Assembly (NCBI GenBank): GCA_002102555.1
Contig: MCFL01000076.1
Coordinates: 47,348 to 111,347 of the forward strand
Direction: 5' to 3'
Origin: Catenaria anguillulae PL171
Taxonomy: Eukaryota; Blastocladiomycota; Blastocladiomycetes; Blastocladiales; Catenariaceae
Length of the DNA stretch: 64,000 nt
Positions 35,280-49,299 of the stretch are shown here, piece by piece. The position numbers and the translations under genes are program-made. The notes beneath the pieces are model-generated. The model was not told the origin of the DNA. It saw only the letters and a program-made list of their open reading frames with translations, and made no database searches. Numbering within the stretch: the stretch's first letter is position 1; the number at the start of each line of letters is the position of its first letter.

Positions 35280-35600
35280 GGCTCAAGTGTTTCATGGCCG
35301 TCACTTCATTTGCATAGGATTTGATTGAAAACTGCGGATTCCTTTTGGTCGATGATTTTGCAAGCGAGGTTCTTACCGGTTGGAAGGTGTTCCACTTCAA
35401 AAACAGCCCCAAACGCTATACTCTGTCATGAAATGAGGGTACAGTCAGTTAATTGAATTGGGAAGCCGAGTAGACAGAATCGATTTCCAAACTTACCCAG
35501 CCGCAAATGAGAATGTGTCCCAGTGATCTTTTGAGAAGGTCGAACTGCTTTAGGTTGATTTGATTTGGTCCACGTTGAGAAGATACTGATGGTTCTGGGC
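35280..35600 (-). pseudogene. Kinase-family fragment A: N-lobe exons 1-2, frameshifted
   Basis: On the minus strand, about 35590-35500 resembles exon 1 (INLKQFDLLKRSLGH) and 35430-35283 encodes AFGAVFEVEHLPTGK, then LACKIIDQ, and in a different frame FSIKSYANEVTAMKHLSH followed by a GTACTT donor. The frame changes between the catalytic-lysine strand and helix C. The related fragment C at 53281-53352 shows the same relative frame offset, suggesting the lesion predates their duplication. No downstream catalytic exons follow. The 5' flank is the repeat R2. Confidence 0.65.
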
Positions 35601-35639
35601 TTCGAGCCTCACCAACTTGCGAAACGATTCTCCACAAGC

Positions 35640-36370
35640 GCGTGATTGGCGAGGGACAGGATTCCAGCGATGCGAGCGTCGAAGGCAGCGCCGAAAAGAA
35701 CTGGATTGGCGGGGGCCAAGTGGAATGCTCGATGTTTGACGGAAGGAGATTGACGCAAAACGAAGGCTGAAATGGTGAAACGGGCGGGCTGACGTTGGGT
35801 GAGTGGTCGAGCCACGGTCCACTGAGGTGACGGGGTGTTGGGCTTACTGAGCGAGATATCAACCGGTCCAGCTCGAGCATATCACGGGGATCCGCGGCTG
35901 TACAAACAAACGGCCGTGTTGAAGGTGCGAGATTGATCGTTGATCAGCGCGGGACGAGCACGGCGGAAGCCTGGCAATTGGGAGAGTTGGGGACGGCCAA
36001 ACTGGGCTGACGACGGAAAATGCATTGACTACTTATGTATAGGCAGTGAGTGCGCTGCGCTGCGCCGCCACACAATCGCGGCGGTCATACATGTATAGTC
36101 ATCGCGGACTTTCGACGGTCACAGCAACAGGCATTGGCGAGCGAACAGCATCGGTGTCTCCTCTGATCATCGCCGCGTCCCCGATAACTCAAATGTTCAA
36201 ATTCACAGCAAATGGGCGCACTTATTGAAGCCAAGAAATTGCTGACGTCTTAGAAAGTCGGGGCAATCAATTTGTTTCGACCATTCATCATTTGGTATGT
36301 TCTCAAGATCCTCTTAGTCCTCTGGCCACCCTTGTGGATCCAAGGCGGAGACACGTCTCTCGCAAATGTG
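35640..36370. repeat. Inverted repeat R2, left copy (pairs with 52230-53000)
   Basis: The reverse complement matches about 52230-53000 in several long blocks, for example the segment around AACTGGATTGGCGGGGGC (35700) and the one around AAGAAATTGCTGACGTCTT (36232). It lies immediately 5' of kinase fragment A, as the right copy lies 5' of fragment C, so it is the duplicated upstream region of this kinase lineage. Confidence 0.8.
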
Positions 36371-38103
36371 CGCATTTGCATGGAGTCGTCGGAAGGAACC
36401 GAGAGGCGATTTGAGAAGGGGACAAGAAAGATCATTGGGACGAGTTTACTCTTTCTGAGGAGCGAGACCCCGCTGTGGGCGTCACTTCTCTTATATTAAT
36501 ACAGTACACAAACTCAGGCTGCAACCTCCTGATCTGCTTCCCAAGTACACAGAGTTGTGTTACGTCGGTCAACGGGCTTGGCAGCAAGAAAAGCTGCACC
36601 AAAGAGTGAAGGTTGAAGATTTACGCGAAAGAGACTTGCCATCCGTGTCCGTGACTAACTCAGTGACGGCCGCCAACGTTGTGGCAATCGTGGCGCAGAT
36701 TGGTGCTGGGGCACGCGCGTGTTGCGTGGAGACCTTTGCTTGACTTGCAGCCAGCCGCTTCAAGTGGACGGCGGGCAGTGGGTGGCGCCAGGGACATGCG
36801 AGCGTGCAAACATTTGTGATTGTCTGACGTTGAATGACCCAAGTACTCTGATTGCCGCGTCTGCCTTTAAAGTACGGCCACCGATCTGCCGTTCCTGAGC
36901 TTATGTACTGTTCCGGTTGGATGATGCGTTCTGTCAAACAAACGCGGTTGAAATGGCCGTCCCGTGGGAAAGGGCTGTTAGCTGGATGGTCTGAAACGCT
37001 GGTGGCAGCCTGCAGACTCGGACATGAACGCTTCATTTCGATACCCACGAGATGCAAGGAAGAGCTGGGTAACCAGTCAGTCCGTTCTTTGGAGCGGGCT
37101 AAAAACATATGAACAGTAAGTCAAGCAGTCTGTTCTTACTAGCAGGCACAAAACAGTTGAATTTCTCGTAACAATGTTTTTTGAAGCGTTCAAAGTTCTG
37201 TTATTTGAGTTTGTGTCTTCTTTCTTGTGTCTCATCTTGTGTCCTTGCAACCATTTTTGATCAAGTACAAATGGGCGATGACCAAGGAGGGTTCGAACCA
37301 ACCCGACATTCTGTTTTTCATTCTGTTCCCGCCGACAGGTTGGCCATCGGATCGGTTTGATCACTTGCGTAAACCGTGGGCGTGTTGTCGGTGCAGGTGG
37401 ACGATTGGTTGACGTCGCGCGGGTCGAGGTGCTCATGGCGACGAGCATTCGTGGTGCCGCCTGGCTTCAGCACATGGCAGTTGGCGGGCCGTTTAAGGCC
37501 GCCGATCTGACGTGGACGATCTTTAGTTCAGGCCAAAAAACAATGGATCAGTTGATTGGTGATCAGGATGGCCAAAGCCACCTCTAGCGTTGGAGCTGAG
37601 CCCTGGCCTGTGTTGCCACACAAAAGCGTTCCAACTTTGGCAAGCCACGACGCCATCAGTCTTTTCGTTCGTGTGACCCACCGTTCACCAGTGGTGCAAA
37701 CTACGCCAGCACCAGTTGACTCGAGGAGCTCGGTGGGCATAGGTAATCAGAAAGTACATACTTCTGTGAATACAACGTACAACGGCCATGTGTGGACAGT
37801 TGTGGGCGGCTGGGTCATGGTGCAGCAGCCCGGCGTAGAACACAATCAAGCGAGGCACGTGAGCGTGAGCGTGAGCGCGAGTGAAGTGTCTCTCGTTCTC
37901 GTTCTCGCACTCTGCTTCAGCTTTCCCTCCCTTCTCTCTCCCTATCCCACGGCAGAGCGATTAATGCGAATGGACGATGGATTGTCGGTGACCATGATGA
38001 CATGAAATGAAACAAAGCAATACCGGCCTCACTCGATTCCGTCACGACATCCCACACCGATCACACCACCACCATCAACTACCCATCAACCGTCATCACA
38101 ACC
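36371..38103. other. Gene-poor spacer and myosin promoter
   Basis: 1.7 kb with no supported coding feature. The last few hundred bases, with CT-rich stretches and repeated GTGAGCGTGAGC at about 37859, precede the myosin start. Confidence 0.45.
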
Positions 38104-41100
38104 ATGGCCACCGCCAACGCCAACGCCGTCGCCAACCTCGACTCGACGCTGGCCCTGTACTCCAAGGGCACTCGCGTATGGGTCCCCGACGACCTGGACG
38201 GATGGCTCGGCGCCACCGTGGCATCGATGCAACGCACGGGCGACTCGATTGCCGTGACTGTCGTCACCGAGCGAGGCAAGGAGCTCACTGTCAGCACCAC
38301 GGTCGCAAAGGTCACGGCCACAAAGGACAATTACGAGCTGCCGCCGCTGCGCAACCCGCCCATGCTAGAGGGTATCGAGGACTTGACCAATTTGTCGTAT
38401 TTGCATGAGCCTGCTGGTACGGCATGGCCTGGATTCTCGTGTGCTGTTCAGAAATTCCTTCATTCTCACTTGTAAATTCATTCTTCATGCCCACAGTTTT
38501 GCACAACATTCGCACTCGATACTCACAACACAACATCTACACCTACTCTGGCATTGTGCTCATCGCCATGAACCCCTTCCAACGCGTCCAGTTGTACACG
38601 CCTGACGTTGTCCGTGCCTACTCTGGCAAACGGCGCGGCGAGCTTGAACCGCACTTGTTTGCTGTGGCTGAAGACGCCTTCCGCGGCATGATCCGCGACA
38701 AGCGCAACCAGTCCATCATCGTGTCTGGCGAATCCGGTGCCGGTAAGACGGTCAGTGCCAAGTACATCATGCGGTATTTCGCCACGGCCGATGCATCTGA
38801 TTCGGGAGCGTCGCAGCAGGAGTTGACGGCCGACGAGTTGACGAGCCCGTCCATGGGTGGCGCAGATCAGGGCATGAGCGAGGTCGAGACTCAGGTCCTG
38901 GCAACAAATCCAATCATGGAATCGTTTGGCAACGCAAAGACGACCAGGAACGACAACTCGTCACGGTTCGGCAAATACATTGAGGTCCGCTTTTTTTTCA
39001 TTTTTCGTTTGTTCCGTTCGCCATTCCTTTGCCGGAGCAACCGCTCATACCGATTTCTTTTCCTTCACAGCTCTTGTTTGATACCAAGTACAAGATTATC
39101 GGCGCCCGCGTCCGAACCTACCTTCTCGAACGCTCTCGCGTCGTGTATCAACCGGAAACCGAACGCAACTACCACATCTTTTATCAACTCGTTGCTGGCG
39201 CACCCGCCGCCGAAAAGAAGGAATTGGGGCTCACGCAATCGCACTCGTACTTCCACTACCTCAACCAAGGCGGCGGTTCAGGCACCGTCCCCGGCGTCGA
39301 CGATGCCCAGGAATTCGAAATCACCCAGCGCGCCCTGTCGACGATTGGCGTGTCCGTGTCCGTTCAATGGAAGATTTTCCGTCTGCTGGCCGCCATCTTG
39401 CACCTGGGTAACATGCAGATCCAAAACTTGCGGTCCGACGAGGCGTACATCCCCGACGACGAACCCAGCCTCGTTCAAGCGGCCAAGCTGCTGAGCGTGT
39501 CGCCCGCAGAGTTCAAAAAATGGCTCGTCAAGAAGCAAATCAACACCCGTTTCGAAAAGATTGTGTCGGCCGTCAACGCGACCCAAGCAAACACGATCCG
39601 TGATTCCGTGGCAAAGTTCTTGTACGCGGGTCTCTTTGAGTGGCTTGTCGACAAGACCAATGAGTCATTGTGCCCAACGTCGGTGGCCGAATCTTTTTCG
39701 CGATTCATTGGCGTGCTCGATATCTACGGTTTCGAGCACTTCCGGAAAAACTCGTTTGAGCAGTTTTGCATCAACTATGCCAACGAAAAGTTGCAGCAAG
39801 AGTTTACGCAGCACGTGTTCAAGCTCGAGCAGGACGAGTACGTCAAGGAACAGATCCAGTGGTCCTTTATCGACTTCAACGACAACCAGCCATGTATCGA
39901 GCTGATTGAGGGCAAGTTGGGTATTCTTGCCATTCTGGACGAAGAGTCGCGGTTGCCGTCGGGTGCCGACAAGACGCTCGTCGAGAAGCTCTACACCAAC
40001 TTTGACAAGAAGCACAAGTTCTTTTCCAAGCCGCGCTTCTCCAACAACTCGTTCATTGTGCACCATTTCGCACACAATGTCGAGTACGACGCCGAGGGTT
40101 TCCTCGACAAGAACAAGGATACCGTGCCCGACGAGCTGCTTGCCGTATTCAAGGCATCTGGGTTCGACTTTCTCACCGACGTCATCGACGCCCACAAGGT
40201 CAACAAGCCCGCGGCCGGTGCCCCCGGTGCCGTTGTCACGTCCGCGTCCACGTCGCCCGGTGTGGCCGCCAACCGCAACAAGGCCGTCAAGCAAACGCTC
40301 GGCTCCGTCTTCAAGCAGTCTCTCGTGCAGCTCATGGAAACCATCAACTCGACCAACGTTTCGTACATTCGGTGTATCAAGTCCAACTCGGAAAAGAAGC
40401 CATTCCATTTCGAGCCGCAGATGGTCCTATCGCAGTTGCGCGCGTGCGGTGTGCTCGAAACGATTCGCATTTCCACGGCTGGGTATCCAGGTCGCTGGTC
40501 GTTTGACGAGTTTGTGGAGCGGTACTACTTGCTGCTTCACTCGAGCCAGTGGGGCGGGTTCAAGGACATTCGCGGCCTTTGCTCAAAGTTGCTCACGGCC
40601 AAGATCCCCGACCAAGACAAGTACCAAATTGGTTTGACCAAGATCTTTTTCCGTGCCGGTCAACTCGCGTATCTGGAAAAGTTGCGCTCCGAGCGCCTCA
40701 ACGCGTGTGTTGTCATGGTCCAAAAGAACATGCGGTGCTGGCTCGCGCGCAAAAAGTACCTGCGCCTGCGCAAGGCCACGATCCTCGTGCAATCCCGCGT
40801 CCGCGGCTACCTGGCGCGCAAGAAGACGCTGGCGATTCGACAAACGCTCGCCGTGACCAAGATCCAAGCGCACTGGCGCCGGTGGGTCGCAGTGCGTCGG
40901 TACAACAAGACGCGCGAAGCCATCATCAAGATCCAGTGTGCATGGCGCGGGTACGTGGCTCGCAAGGCGCTGCTCGCCCTGCGCAAGGAGCGCGCCGCGC
41001 TCAAGATCCAGTCCGCGTACCGCGGGTATGTGGAGCGCAAGGCGTACCGCCAAGCGAGACGCCGTGTGGTTCTGGCGCAGTCGTGCATCCGGCGGTACTT

Positions 41101-43465
41101 GGCAAAGAAGGAGCTCAAGCAGCTCAAGCTCGAGGCGCGGTCCGTCAATCACTTCAAGGAGATTTCGTATCGGTTGGAGAACAAGGTTGTCGAGTTGACG
41201 CAGACGTTGGATACAAAGGAAAAGATGGTCAAAAGCTTGAACGATACCGTCAAGGCACTCGAGGCGCAGGTGCGCACGTGGAAAGAAAAGTATGAGGGTG
41301 TGTTGGGCGTGCAGCAAAAGTTGCAAGATCAGCTGAATGAGACGGGTGGGGCCACGCGCGAGATTGAGGCGCTCACGGGTGCCAACAAGGGCTTGACATC
41401 GCAGCTGAACGCGGCCAACGACGTCATCAAGTCCAAGGACACAGAGATTGGCGGCTTGACCGAGCAGATTGCAAAGTTGAAGGAGGACTTGGCGAAAAAG
41501 CAAAAGGAGTTGTCAACGGCAGCAAGTGCCGTTGCTGCTGCACCAGCTGCCACGGCGTCGCCGCTCTCGGTGCAAACCAGCGGCTTGTCTGGCTTGGCGG
41601 CCGTTGCCGCCGCCGCTGCTGCTGCCGCTGGTGTTGCTTTGCCCGCGTCGGCTATGCCGCAGCAACAGCCCCAAACAGCACCCGTGCACGTTCCTCAACC
41701 GACGCCATACTCGCCACGGCCCGCCAAGCAGCTCACCCAGCAAGAGATGCTCATCATGGAATCGACGCAAATCAATGCCTTGCGCCAAGAAATCGCCGCC
41801 CTCAAGTCGGAACTCGCCTCGGAGAAGCAGCGCCGTGAGTCGCTCATGCAGCAAGACGAGCACAATCGCCGCCCGTCCGTGGACACCATGACCACCGATA
41901 TGGTTTGGCGTCAAGTCACACCCATTGGACCCGAGGCTGCCGGCTCGTCGTCGTCGGGATACTCGGGGGCCGCCGCGCCGTCGGCCATCAACTTTTCGGC
42001 TGCCGCACATGCTGGTAATGGCCCGTCGCCTGCCGTCAAGGCCATGCGCAAGTTGCGCCGCTTTTCGTCGCACGAGATTTGGAACGACGAGATGCGCCAA
42101 ATGCTGCACGTGGACGAGAACTCGCTCATGCACGGATCCATGTCTGTATTGGGTGGCGCCGGTGCTGGTCGTGGAGGACCAGGCAGCACCGCCGAGAGTG
42201 TCAATGGCGCACACGCCAGTGGTCGTACCAGTCCGCCGCGTACCGTCGAGGAGGCGCTCATGGAACAAGAGCACACCTTCTCGCTCTTGCAAGACCCCAA
42301 GCTCGAGTCGGAAATTGTCGACGGTCTTGTGCGCAACCTGGTCATTCCCAAGCACGCGACGCAAGACAGCTCGCGCCGGCAAATCGTGTTCCCCGCGCAC
42401 GTCATTGGCTTGTTTGCCATCAAGCTGTGGCAGCACGGCATGAACTCCAATATGCAGTCCTTCTTCAAGGCCGTGGCCCAGGCGATTGACGACCGGTGCA
42501 CGTACTCCAACTACGACGACGAGGTCGTGTGCTTTTGGTTGAGCAACTTGGCCGAGCTGGAAAGCATTCTCAAGTCGGCATCCGCATCCGCATCGGCCGC
42601 TGGCGCGGCCGCTGCGGCACAGCGCAGGACATCGATTTACATGGAGGGCGAGCGGATTCTAAGCAAGACGCGCGCCGAGATGGAGAAGCTGTTCCTCAAC
42701 TTGTACGTGCAATGGCACCGCATTGTCAAGAAGCGGTTGACCAAGTTCATTATCCCGTGCGTGATTGAGAACCAGTCCTTGCCCGGATTCGTGTCCAAGG
42801 ACTCGGCGTCGCTGTTCAAGAAGTTCGTCTCCACCCAGCAAAGCTACACGATCGAGAACCTGTTGGACGCCGTGTCAGGTATCTGGCGCGTCATGAAGTA
42901 TTACTACTTGGACGACGGCATGATTCGCGTCACCATGTCGGAGCTGTTCAAGATGATTGGCGTCACGGCATTCAACCACTTGATTATGCGCAAGAACTTT
43001 GCCACGTGGAAGCGTGGCATGCAGATCCAGTACAACGTGTCGCGCTTGACCGAGTGGTGCTCGCAGCATTCGCTGCCCGAGGCGGCGCTGCACTTGGAGC
43101 GCCTCATGCAAGCGGCAAAGTTGCTGCAGCTCAACAAGGCCACGCCCGCCAACATTGAGCTGTACATTGAGGACTTGTTTGACGTGTGCTTCTTGCTGTC
43201 GCCCACGCAAATCTCCAAGCTCATGTCGATTTACACGGTCGCCGACTTTGAGAACCCGATTTCGCCCGACATTTTGCGGGCTGTTGCGTCGCGGTCTGTC
43301 TCATCCGACAAGCAGGACTTACTGTTGTTGGAAGCCACCTCGGACACGGATACGACGTGGTTTGTGCGTCCAGAGCCGCGCAAGCTGTTGGGTGTAGAAA
43401 AGTATTTGCCACAAGAGCTCGAGCTGGAGATGCCAAGGACGATTTTGTTGTTCAAGTTTGCCTAA
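38104..43465 (+). CDS. MYO2: Class V myosin heavy chain
   Basis: Actin-based motor that carries vesicles and organelles. Three exons, 38104..38416, 38497..38984 and 39071..43465; introns 80 bp (GTACGG...CACAG) and 86 bp (GTCCGC...CACAG). 1,731 residues. The N-terminal SH3-like part begins [10 protein letters not shown]. The motor domain has P-loop GESGAGKT near residue 181, [16 protein letters not shown] (switch I) and LDIYGFEHF (switch II). Sixteen residues before DSVAK lies Glu, satisfying the TEDS rule. Six IQ motifs occupy about 804-955 (first one [17 protein letters not shown]), binding calmodulin-type light chains. A coiled coil follows (about 961-1100) with a Gly/Ala/Pro-rich break. 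The dilute cargo-binding domain spans about 1334-1711, ending in RTILLFKFA. All parts of the family are present. Confidence 0.97.
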
Positions 43466-45324
43466 TATGTGTTTCACGCATTCCAGATTGTTGGATTGTT
43501 GGCCCTTCTTTCTTTTTCGCCGGTTTCTGTTCCACACAACATGTAGACTATTTCCAGAGCACGTTTTTCATTCAAGAGAGCTCAATTTTCCATCAGGGCT
43601 TGAAATGTTTCGTTGGGGCAAATCGAGCATATGTAGAAGCGAGCTGACTGCGGGTTCGCTTGTACATATGGTTTATACCAATAGTCCCCGACATGCAACT
43701 TGATGCATCTTTGGATGCAAATGTGATTTGCAGGCGTTGAAACCAGCACGCAAGGACAGGAACATCTTTGATAGGCCAGTTCCGCACCATCCTTGAGCAT
43801 AATGGCGCAGACCCAGTCTACAAATCCTCTGTATACAGCCCAGACCAACGTGCAGCAGTCACACAATCAAAGGCACAAATGGCGGTCAAAGTTAAAGTTC
43901 CTGGTCCTCGCCAGTCTGGGTGCAGTAAGCAACCGGTGCAACCCTTGCTGGCATCCAACGCATCCTCTTGCCGCCAGCGCCGCCTGTGGCCAACACTGGC
44001 CATCCGCTCACCATCACAGCACCCACAGTCGATCAAATTGCCGGCAATAACCAACTCATTACAGCAAGCAAGCCCGTCGAGTGTAAGTGCGGCTTGCAAG
44101 CTGTGTGCTGTAACCAGAGCGCGTCCATCGTTTGGGTTGTGAATTCAGTAATTGGCAACGTGAGCTTTTTAATAGTTGCCAGCGGAAAAGGGTACACCCC
44201 AGAAAAGATGTTGCTCTGCCGTTGTGATGCTTGTGCTTTCGCAAATTGTTTTCACGTATTACCTCGGCACATTTTCGCTTTTGTCGCTTCCATGAACGCG
44301 CAAAGATAAAGCAGATATCAGCAACGTAGAAACTTTTGAGAAGAATGGTTTGATTCACTCACACCTTGGCTGCTGCAAAAAAGATTAGGCAAGTCGCATA
44401 CGAATTACTTGAAGTGGGCATTTAACATTTTGCAGACAACGACGACAACGATGACCACTCAGCCCATGTATCCCTGCTACATATGACCGACAAGTTCTCA
44501 AAGTCGCCTCACAGGCAACATTTGCAGCGCAGCAAGGACCACGTCTCTCGAGTAGTTCGAATCCCACTCCACAACTGGGGATTCTCCGCCATGACTTGAC
44601 TGGTTGTGCAGCGCTTCAACTCGCACCCAAGGCTCAACCACCAGAAAAGGAGGGAGAAAATGAAAGATAAAAAATTGCGTTGCGATTGCCAACATATCAG
44701 GAACGATCAAGTCGTTGTCGCCGTATCCCGTTTTGACGGAGTTTCTGGTCACAGCACCCATTCTCGTCACACCGGCAGTGTCTCCTCTCTCGACATGGTC
44801 GTTTCCTTAACTTGCAAGACCGAGCTGCTGTTTGCTGTGAGGTTTTGAGCGGATGGCGGGTTGCGAGCTTCCTGTTGAGATCATTGTGTAAGGATGTCTT
44901 TGACAGCCAGCTCAGGGTGGCCTGGTTGGGTCATGGTCACAATTCAGAGTCACGGCGGTTGCGCCCTCGCAGCAACAGGGGGGGGGGGGGGGGGGCGATT
45001 GCTCTAGCTTCATGCATGGAGTGACATAAACCGAAGGGAGATATTCGTCTGTATATGCCAACCGCTAGTAAATATGGAGCAAAGTCGAGCGGATGTTTGG
45101 TTGCACGAAACCTGTGCCGCATCAACTGCTGCCGAGCGCCAACACCTACCCGACTCGGCTGATTCAAAAGAGGTCAAAACGAACGCGTCGATCTGCATTC
45201 CCACCATCCCACCTCATTCAATTAGAGTCAACCCATGTGACAATGAAGCGCAAGTAGATGATATTGCATTGAAACACACCGCAATCTGACCTTGAAGCCC
45301 GGAATCATTCATGTCTGCCCCAAA
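43466..45324. other. Gene-poor spacer
   Basis: 1.9 kb between myosin V and the intact accessory kinase. No supported gene. It contains an 18-base G tract. Confidence 0.45.
44978..44995. repeat. Poly-G homopolymer tract
   Basis: 18 consecutive G residues. Such tracts can form quadruplexes and are prone to length error in assemblies. Confidence 0.9.
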
Positions 45325-47238
45325 ATGACCAACCATAAGCACTTTGAACTGGTCCATATCATTGGCACCCATGGAGTTCTAAAGGCGTATCATTTCGGCA
45401 AAATCATTGGCAGGTTCGTGAACCATGTATTCAATGCACGAGTGTAATGACTGTCCTCTAGCTAACTGTTTTTGTGCCGTTGTCCAGTGGCTCCTTCGGC
45501 ACAGTATTTGAGGTTGAGCATTTGGCAACTGGGGAGATGTTTGCGTGCAAAGTGATTGACCAAAGCGCACCAGACTTTGACCCGGTGGCGTACAATGAAG
45601 AAATCTGCGCCATGCAGACGTTTGACCATGTACGTATCCTTTGATCCTGTGACTGCTTGGATGTAAGTCGTCCTGATTGACCACATTTGCAGGAAAATAT
45701 CATGGGCTTTCGGGAGGAAATCTCCACTACATACTGCGACAAGGGCAACTACTCCTTCATATTTACGGAGCTGTACGTTTTCCGCCCTGTTTCAACGCAT
45801 GCCTGCAGACGTCAACTCGCTGCTTGACGTGACGTGACGCTTGCTGCTACTACCCAGGCTCGATGGCGGTAGACTCCATGACCGGATTGCTGACGAAGGC
45901 GCCCTGAGTGAGGATGAGTGCCGGGAGTTTGTCCGGCAGTTGATCAGTGGCGTAAGCGTACGGAAATTGTGTGATTGGCGTTCTTGCCAGTATACGTACC
46001 GGCAGCTGATTCTCCTGTGTCCAACAGCACATGCATGAACACGGCCTTGCTCATCGAGACTTGAAGCCAGAAAACATCATGTTGACTCAGGGTAATGAAC
46101 CCAACATGGAACGAATTGCGCTCATCGATTTTGGCTTTGCAATCCCGAGACTAGAGCCAATTGCGTTTGCATGGTACGAGGAAAATCTGCCTGTTGTCGC
46201 AATTCGTTTCTTAACATTGATCTTTGCTCATGCTTGCTTCACAACAGCGGAACGCAGCCTTACATGGCACCAGAGCTACTTGACCCGCAAATGCTTGATG
46301 GAGTCGACCATAGACTCGCTGACGCCTGGGCTGTTGGTGCAACGGTGTATGAGATGGCCACTGGCCTCCTCCCACTCGGGAACTGTTGGGACAAGCAGGC
46401 AGGCGACTGGGAGACTGGAAAAGCGACCAAGGCTCGGATCATGGCAACAATGCTCAACCTGCGCAGCGCGCCCAACCTCAAGTCGTTCTCTCAAGAGGGG
46501 CGGGACCTCATTGCCTGCTTGCTTGAAAACGATCCGAGAAAGCGGTACGCTGAGTTGCAAATCGCATGAGGAAGCGTCCGCCACTGATGACGAACATTGA
46601 GTTAAATCAGGATGACAGTTTCCGAAGCGCGTGACCACCCATGGCTCAATGTGCCCACGTCACACACAGACCAACTGGCCACCTCTGCTCGGAAATCAGG
46701 TCCAACGGCCAGCGACATCTTAAAGACGATCAGTTTGCATTCGGCTGAGGTCCAGGGAACGCTGGTAGCCAATGAAATGGCCAAGCTCAAAGCAACCATC
46801 GACGCTGGCCGGAAAGTTGACATGGAGCACTGTTACTGCGCGTTGTGTGATGCCCTCGAAAACCCGATGTACAGCGCGGTCGCGGACAAGATCAAATTCG
46901 CCTTTGGTGAAAAGCTGGGTGTCGACACAACCCGAGTTGTCACAGCCGTTTCTGCGCCAGTCCCAGCGCCGCCGTTGGCCAAAATGTCATGGAACAAGCA
47001 GCCTGCTACCATCAAGCAGCTTCTGACGTCTCGTGCATTTGAGGTAAATGGGCGACTTGTATTGGAAGGAGGCGATGCGCGCGAATCCCGAAAGCGCAAG
47101 CGAGAGGGCATGGATGCTGGCACCGTGGAAGGTCAAGGTCATGGAATCGGTGAACTGGAAACAGAGCACAGGGACGCCAAAGGATCAGTGAAACTTGGTT
47201 TGGCCAAAAAGCCAAAGCGCGCCCGGAAGCCAAAGTAA
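45325..47238 (+). CDS. Intact member of a lineage-specific Ser/Thr protein kinase family
   Basis: Seven exons: 45325..45413, 45488..45629, 45693..45772, 45858..45951, 46028..46173, 46248..46544 and 46611..47238, all phases consistent, giving 491 residues. Introns are 63-85 bp with donors GTTCGT, GTACGT (twice), GTAAGC, GTACGA and GTACGC. Kinase features: GSGSFGTVFEVE P-loop, K51 in FACKV, Glu in helix C (NEEICAM), HRDLKPEN at 144-151, DFG at 169-171, then CGTQPYMAPELLD and DAWAVGATVYEMATG. These indicate an active Ser/Thr kinase of CAMK-like appearance. The C-terminal 200 residues are unique: a helical part (TLVANEMAKLKATIDAG), then basic clusters RKRKREG and KKPKRARKPK that look like nuclear localisation signals. 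No orthologue recognised. At least five decayed relatives lie in this window. Confidence 0.85.
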
Positions 47239-49299
47239 AAGTTGACATGATTTTGTGATGATTCGAACCCCATTGATATGGAATTGTTGCAGCGAGTTGG
47301 TGGTCTCGCTGAAAGCATGCAAAAGAATACAGCGCACAAATATAGACCTTGATGACATAGCCCCATTGATTCAGATTTTCGTGAGGCCAAAAGTAAAATT
47401 GATCGCTGGCGAAGGACAGAATGACTGACTTTCGAGCTTGACTGAGCTTGAGAGGTGGGAACGCCGCAAATCTTGGAATTGGCGTGGACTTAGTGTCCGA
47501 CGAAAGTGACTACTGAATTGCTGGTGATCATTCTCAAGCCGGCTAAACGTCCGAGCCACACATCGGCGAGCCACGAGAACAACAAATCAATGGGAAGACA
47601 TGTCAAAATCACCGTTGGGATCTTCCGGGTCACATGTCCCTTGCACTTGCGCTTGCCGAATGCCGTGAAAGGATTCGAAGCACTGGCTGGAAGCTTGTTA
47701 CGAGCAGTTTCGCAAGATTCCTTGGGTGGCAGGCTGAGGACGCTAGCTGATCAACGTGGCTTTGGAAAGGCCGAGGGATGTGGCCAACAGCGGAAATGAC
47801 CGGGAAGGAAACAATATGGTGCGCCGGCATTGATTGCATGGTGTGGTCATGCTTGTTGCATTGCGAAGGTGATCCGACAACGACAAGAATATCCGTGAGA
47901 CAAGTGCCCTTGCCGCCTCGCGCCTTTGATAGACGATTGCTCCTTCGTGGTGAACGATGCGTTTCCTGAACGCTTAATTACCCATCGTCGGCCCACGCCC
48001 AAGATTGACGCACAGGCACCAGTTAGCCCAATGACCGGATTGCAAGTGCTGACCCATAGGTTGGCGCTGATGTGCACCTGAAGCCTGCGCCAAGGAGGTT
48101 CAATGATCACTCGCTCATCCTCACTGATCACTTCGTCACCAAGGGTGACATTCAAATTGTTGCCAGCTGCTGAGTATCATTCGGGCCTGTGCGACGAGGA
48201 CGAGGTGGGAAAATGACCGCATTGGCCATGCGGGTGCGTGTACTGGGTAGCTAATAGTGACGGGCTTTGCGAGTGACCTTGCGTTTCTCTGGCGAGGATT
48301 TGTCAATAATGACTGACATGACATGTATGTACCTGTTGTGTGCCTCAGGGAATCCAAGGTGTTTTGCACGGAAAACACAGCTGACAACCAGAGAGATGAC
48401 TGCATGGTGACGGTACTTACACGTTGAAGATGACAATGGAATCACAGAAACGGTATTGACAATAGACTCACAAGAGCATGACCAAGAATTCCTCATCTAC
48501 CATCTTTGGGGATGTAGGAGAGCCGAAGCCACATGTGCGTCAGCGCGGCAGCGCTTGCCGTGATGTGCACAGGTTTCTTTATGGATAGGTCTGAATTGCT
48601 TGACACCTTCTGGTCGCCCAATGTTGTGGAGCCTATACCTGGTGCTTAGCGATTTCTCGGCCGTCGATATCAATGGATGGATATACACATGACATCTCAT
48701 TGTAATGAGGCGCAGTGAAGAATAAGCACGGGTGGAATCTGGCGAATGGTTGCAGTGCTGGTGGGGACGGCGCCAACTGGAGTTGCGCCTTGTGGACCTT
48801 TGAAAGAACCATTTTGAGATGTCCCATCGTTGCATTTGCACCCACGCTGCAGCGACACCACCAAGGTAAATGACGCGAGTAATATAACGGTTGCGTGCGA
48901 TACAGGCTGCAGCAAGCACAGGCGATCCCGCCACACGTGATTCGAGGCATGAGGCTGACAAGGGTGCTTTGCAACTGAAGAGGTCTTGGGAATGGCCGTG
49001 AGCAGTGAACCTGTTGTGTTGTGAGGAATAGAATCGTGTGTGGGGTTATGGCCGGTCGATTCCATGCTCTCAAGGCAAAACGTCAAACGTGAAATACATG
49101 GCACTGGGCAACTGGCACAGTGCAAAGGTGTCAACTCTGAAACCCATTCAGACCTGCAAGGAGCTGATGTGTTGTACCTTTTCGGATTGGGGAGAAAACG
49201 ATTCATTCGCAACCTGCTTGGGAGCCATCGCCATTCTCGAGGAAAAGAGTGGAAAGGGTAACGGCAAACAAGCACTCGACAAATGTTCATTGGGGGCAC
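47239..49299. other. Gene-poor spacer
   Basis: 2 kb downstream of the intact kinase. Frames present have no recognisable family, and none was judged real. Confidence 0.4.

Noticed and set aside
37260-37340. GGGTTCGAACCAACCC as a possible tRNA or palindromic site
   Set aside because: No cloverleaf could be built, and the symmetry is too short to assign a function.
44560-44585. A second tRNA-like TTCGAA box near kinase B
   Set aside because: The flanking bases do not form a T stem.
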